Shown one piece after another: positions 60,101 to 64,000 of a stretch of DNA of 64,000 nt. Source of the stretch: Acanthaster planci (lineage: Eukaryota; Echinodermata; Asteroidea; Valvatida; Acanthasteridae). Made by a program: the position numbers and the translations under genes. The stretch is from NCBI RefSeq assembly GCF_001949145.1, contig NW_019091421.1, forward strand, positions 193,132 through 257,131, written 5' to 3'. Each line of letters begins with the position of its first letter. Positions within the stretch are counted from its first letter, which is position 1. The notes beneath the pieces were generated by a model. It was not told the origin of the DNA. It saw only the letters and a list, made by a program, of their open reading frames with translations, and made no database searches.

Positions 60101-61976
60101 AGCAAGGACTCAGCATGGAAAGGTTTAATGGGTGAAATAGGTAACAGCAAGGGCACTGTTGTATTTTCCAACAGCTGATTTGCTACTTTATCTAAGCATT
60201 TCTTGGAGCACATGGCACTAACTCTTGATATAATTAACTGCAACTGATTATTGGACATTTTCAAGGCAAATACTGAAATATGTGCCATGGAGGGTCTATG
60301 AGAGCAACGGTGAATACTTGCAGCATCTTAATTGGAAAAACAGTCTTGAAATAATATAAAAAAGTTTGGTGGTGCTGTATTGATATTCAAAGTAAAAAGC
60401 AGAACTTGAACATTTTTGAAGTTCATACTTTCACAGTACAGTGTCAGTGCTTCTATATTTGTTTTTGAAACAAATCTACACGATCCCCAACAGATTTGAA
60501 ACCAATTAAAAGTTCAGGCATGGTCTCTGTCCTGATTTTCCAGTTAGTGGACAACTCTTTACCAGATGGCGTATGTTATACATTTCCCCAGGATGGCATC
60601 TATTAGACATCTTCAAAGGATACTTTGGACTGAATTTTCATTTCCGTCTGTCAGCAGCACCTCAGCTGCATCTGTGCACACAGCAACCTGACGAAACAAA
60701 GGACAAACAAAACACGTGAAAGAAAATAATACCAACTTTGTTTGATCTCAACAAGATTTTTCCTCCCTCAAGCATGCTACCAACTGATATTGAATGTGCA
60801 GGACATTTGAATCGTTCCTGGCTATTTTGGGCTGAATATATGATCTCAGTTCTTTAACATTAACCGCCTTTCCTTTTATTAGCAGCTTCATGAAATTTGC
60901 ACGAGTCCATGTCTGAACCTTGCGTAAGTCTAGGGCTAGGTCTCAGTCTTGACTGGTTTCAAATGCATGGTAACATGAGGCCAGAAGACCCAGCCATAGC
61001 TCTGGAACAGTGTCAATGTCCAGATAAACTGAAATTTCCTACCTGACATTCTTCCTTTTAAAAAAGTTCCTGAATTGTGATGTACTTACTGCAATACCTG
61101 CTAAACATGTCATGCCTCCTCCGAGTTCACATATTCTTTGATTTCTGTGGTAAAAGAACACGATCAACAGCATGAAAATGGTTAACGTTACAAGAAAGCT
61201 TTTGGAAAGAACTTGCATGATTGGCATAATTCACAAAACAATTCCAAGTTGACAACACCGATGTAGACCAGAACATTTGTTGAACAGATTCCTAAATGCA
61301 AATGGCATCAATACAAATCCCTCGTAGAACAACGCTCTCTATGCAATAGCCAAACAAATAGAATAAATCAAATCATAGAATTGTTGTAATGAAACCATCT
61401 GTTGAAAAAAACAAACACATAACTTGTCAACTGCAGACAGATTAATTTCTCATGCAGCAGAGGACAGCAAACCCCTAACCCTAACCTAACCCAACCAAAC
61501 AGAAAAAGTATATCATCCCAGACTTGATGCATTAACACTGAACAAACACATCTCAACTCAACAATAACAAAACAAAATGCAGTCCAAGCACTTACTTGAA
61601 TGATTCTGCATTCTTCAAGCAGTGGAAAGTCAAGACCTCTTCTGCAGGCCACACACCTGTGATTTAGGGTGTTACTCATTATATCTGCTACATGTACGTA
61701 CAGTTCCTTTGTCTAAGTGAAGCCTTTAGTGAATAAAATACAAATTCTTCAAATAAACTTGTTTCAAAATTGAAATCTTCACAAAAGGAGAGCAACATCT
61801 GTATTGGAATAACAGAGGCAGTCCAACATGAGTACGTGCAGTTCTGCACTTTCCAAACGTGGTAACGAAATTTGAGAAACAAAGTTGATTGTGTTGAAAG
61901 GGTGACAAACGTACAAACATTTCCAGTGTTGTTGAAGCCAACAAGCTCACTAGCTGAGAAGTTGTTTGAGAGATGT
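57116..61976 (-). CDS. CAMKMT: calmodulin-lysine N-methyltransferase, 3' part (partial)
   Basis: CAMKMT trimethylates a conserved lysine of calmodulin using S-adenosylmethionine. Nine coding exons (minus) are readable: 61915-61976, 61596-61656, 61090-61144, 60624-60687, 59709-59769, 59211-59285, 58277-58340, 57765-57893, 57116-57187 (stop TGA). They total 643 nt and all phases agree. Order: SELVGFNNTGNVCVWPAEEV; SAM-binding motif I in ICELGGGMTCLAGIAV; VLLTDGNENSVQNV; LNGHFDHVISADWC... wait for the junction the exon pair reads SADC then LFFDRFRQDLVDTI; GVATIFAPHRGKTLEDFCQL; C-terminal MLTQGKEVYDEDIHYPVMI. The family pattern is complete from here to the C-terminus. The first exons lie upstream of 61976, probably off the window. 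The intron after 60624 is U12-type. The last two exons lack any sign of damage. Identity is very secure. Confidence 0.94.
59117..59176. repeat. tandem duplication of a 36-bp unit
   Basis: TGATGACAAAATAATGGGTG occurs at about 59118 and again 36 bp later. Lies in the CAMKMT intron just before the exon at 59211-59285. Confidence 0.7.
59770..60623 (-). other. U12-type GT-AG intron in CAMKMT
   Basis: The donor reads GTATCCTTTG after codons for NSVQ, matching the minor-spliceosome consensus. Before the acceptor a branch-like TTTCATTAAC is followed by a purine-rich GTGAAAAAAAACCAG with no pyrimidine tract. Exons join in phase 1 to give NSVQ-NVQEILAENRSK. Confidence 0.8.
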
Positions 61977-62829
61977 CTGAAATAAACAAAACAGAAGAAT
62001 CACATAACTTTGGGAAGATTTATCAGAGACTATGAGAGTTGTATTATACATTTTGAGTCCAAAAGTGGGACATCTTTGTGTCCCTGTTACACCTGAGATG
62101 TGCATTGACATGGAAATCTCTATAATTGACTTCAAACTATTTCATTTCTTTGGCAGGTAATTGTAATTTGCATTATTTTTCACCAATGGAAATTAAAGAA
62201 TGTGCCCTAAACCTACAAAATCATACATCAGATATGAAATGGCCTCAAAGAATTAGATCCAAAATTTGTAAAATGGTCCCTGAACCAATCACCAGTCAGT
62301 GAATGCTGCAACTTTGCAACACATCTTGAGAAAGAAAGAACGTATTCAGCCTATTATCTATACATGCCCATGGCATGTATCAGCCTTTGAATGTTTGAAC
62401 GAATGCTCATGAATGCAATGGAAAGAACAACATCATTCCATGGCAGATGGAATCTTCCTTTTTACTCAGCTTTCCTTCATGGAATTTGGCATTCCCTCTG
62501 TCGCTTCATGAAATTATTCCAACTATTCCAGACATAAATATTCATGATTCACAAATTGATTAAGCACAGTGAGCACTAACAGCTACAGCACCATAGCGTT
62601 TGTAAGGAGCTGTCTTGTAATATCCAATCTGCCTTGGGCAGGCCATCCACTTGTGTCTTACTCTCACCTAATGCTGACACTGAACTCCCTGTAGTGTGGA
62701 CAGGTATACTCTGCCCATCTGTGGGCCCCTTGGGACAACTTGTGTGGGAGATGATTGGTTGAGAGTAAACCAAATGTTGAAAATCTACGAACGGATGCAG
62801 AGTTAACTTGGTTGGACTCAGTGCACTNA
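61977..62829. other. stretch between visible CAMKMT exons and the BEL element
   Basis: No exon supported; presumably CAMKMT intron. One N at 62828 marks an ambiguous base. Confidence 0.4.
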
Positions 62830-64000
62830 GTATTCAAGGCATTCACAAGAAAGCTTCAACAGTGGCCAAAGTTGGCTCCCAAAGATTCCTCCAGGCTGAG
62901 AGATTTTGCTAATTTCCTTTGGAAAATTGAAGCCATTCGAGCAACGGTGTCAAGTCTAGGAGTACTAGACTACCCAAGTGAAAATGTCCACCTAGTTGAG
63001 AAGCTGCCATACTTCCTCGAGAGTAAATAGAGAGACAGGATCGATTCCTGGAGAGGGAAACATGGTCATGACACCTTCCCCCCTTTCACTGAATTTGTGA
63101 AATTCATAAAGAATGCAGCATACAAGGCCAACATTCCCGAATTACAGAGTGTTGCAAGAAGTCAAGACAAACAGCACTCAAGTACATCAGATGCTAATGT
63201 GAAGAGTGGCAGAGGGAAGAAGGCCAGTGCGTTTGCAACCACAACACACCAACATGAGAAGTCAAGATCCTCAACGCAGAGTGGCGGGAGCTTTAACAGG
63301 GCTCAATCATCAAGTGATGATCGTTGCTACTACTGCAAGAAGTGTCACTCCATAGATGAGTGCAACTTGTTCAAAGAAAGGAGAGAGTTCTTCTTTCAGA
63401 GACGACTCTGCATGGGATGTGCAAGTGCAGTTGATCACCAAGTGAAGGACTCTGCCAATAAGCAAGTTTGCCGGATTTGTGCAGGTGCACATCTCACCTG
63501 TCTTCATCGAAGTCGAGACAAAACAGGTGCAGCAAATACAGCCAGTCAACCACAGTCAAGTGTACCCGGTCAAGTGACAAGCCAACTATCTAGTCAGGCT
63601 ACCCCATTCACACCATCGACTCTTAAGCCAGACGAGGGAACATCCAGCTGTGCACAAGTGTGTGCTCAGCCAGACCAGGGTGGAGACAGCAACCACTCGA
63701 TGATCATTCCTGTCTTGGTGCGCTCTGAAGATGACCCTTCGGCAGAGTTTCTGGAGTACGCCTTTCTTGACGAGCAGTCAAATACAAGCTTTGTGTTGAG
63801 GGATCTCTGTGAGAGAATGAATGTCAAGGGGCCAGAGACTCAGTTGATGTTAAGCACCATGCAGGAGCAGAATGTCTGCGTTGCCAGTGAGCGCATATCC
63901 GGACTTGAAGTGCTTGATATAGACAGGGAGCACAAAGTAAAACTCCCAGTCTGTTTCAGGTGTACCAGCGTACCCGCCAAGAAATCTCTTTTTACTAAGC
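62830..64000 (+). pseudogene. BEL/Pao retrotransposon gag-protease region, one stop, runs off right edge
   Basis: From about 62830 the frame reads the end of the DUF1759-type gag region (KLQQWPKLAPKDS, FLWKIEAIRATV, LVEKLPYFLESK). It meets an in-frame TAG at 63028-63030 and stays open in the same frame to the window end, over 320 codons. Downstream is a Cys/His zinc-knuckle region (CYYCKKCHSIDEC, LCMGCAS, CRICAGAHLTCLH) and the start of the DUF1758 aspartic protease (AFLDEQSNTSFVLRD). The order gag, knuckles, protease is that of BEL/Pao pol polyproteins. RT and integrase would lie to the right. The 5' part of gag and any LTR are not visible. It inserts opposite to CAMKMT. Apart from the TAG it looks little decayed. 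Confidence 0.85.

Overview
This is metazoan nuclear DNA: AT-rich, with long introns, many short inverted-repeat elements, several decayed retrotransposons and no operon structure. The protein families and repeats suggest an invertebrate, probably a marine deuterostome (lancelet, echinoderm or hemichordate). The repeats are Ty3, BEL/Pao and RLE-type non-LTR elements, plus ACATGT microsatellites. I cannot fix the species. Two runs of N (1-35 and 20172-20306) are assembly gaps.

Five genes can be supported. From the left they are: (1) ATP6V1D, V-ATPase subunit D, minus strand, first three coding exons only (5920 down to 532), running off the left edge; (2) a CoREST/RCOR corepressor, minus strand, complete in 12 coding exons (21002 to 11895), with every splice phase agreeing and 515 codons; (3) a TMEM87-type GOST membrane protein, minus strand, 15 coding exons (41333 to 26343), lacking only the first (signal peptide) exon; (4) an intronless plus-strand gene at 50877-52364 for a 495-residue basic, coiled-coil-rich protein that I do not recognise; (5) CAMKMT, calmodulin-lysine N-methyltransferase, minus strand, the last nine coding exons (61976 to 57116). 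The gene models were built by reading exons in sequence and requiring consensus splice sites and matching phases. The four conserved genes are housekeeping or regulatory genes and do not form a pathway together.

The most interesting coding observations are these. The CoREST gene has a GATA-type zinc-finger-like exon between SANT1 and the linker. There are two U12-type introns, one AT-AC in TMEM87 and one GT-AG in CAMKMT. TMEM87 also has a GC-AG intron. The novel intronless gene carries two matched basophilic kinase-type motifs.

Mobile DNA fills introns and flanks. A truncated Ty3-like element with its 5' LTR lies in ATP6V1D intron 1. A decayed CR1/Jockey-like RT fragment and a decayed RLE-type non-LTR element lie at 44.7-48.4 kb. 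A BEL/Pao gag-protease region runs off the right edge. Many foldback/MITE-like elements occur, including a three-copy palindromic family, TTAA-flanked families and a minisatellite bounded by its own inverted repeats. The stretches 6-11.9 kb, 21-26.3 kb, 41.3-44.1 kb, 48.3-50.9 kb and 52.4-57.1 kb hold no gene that I can support beyond likely UTRs, promoters and repeats.
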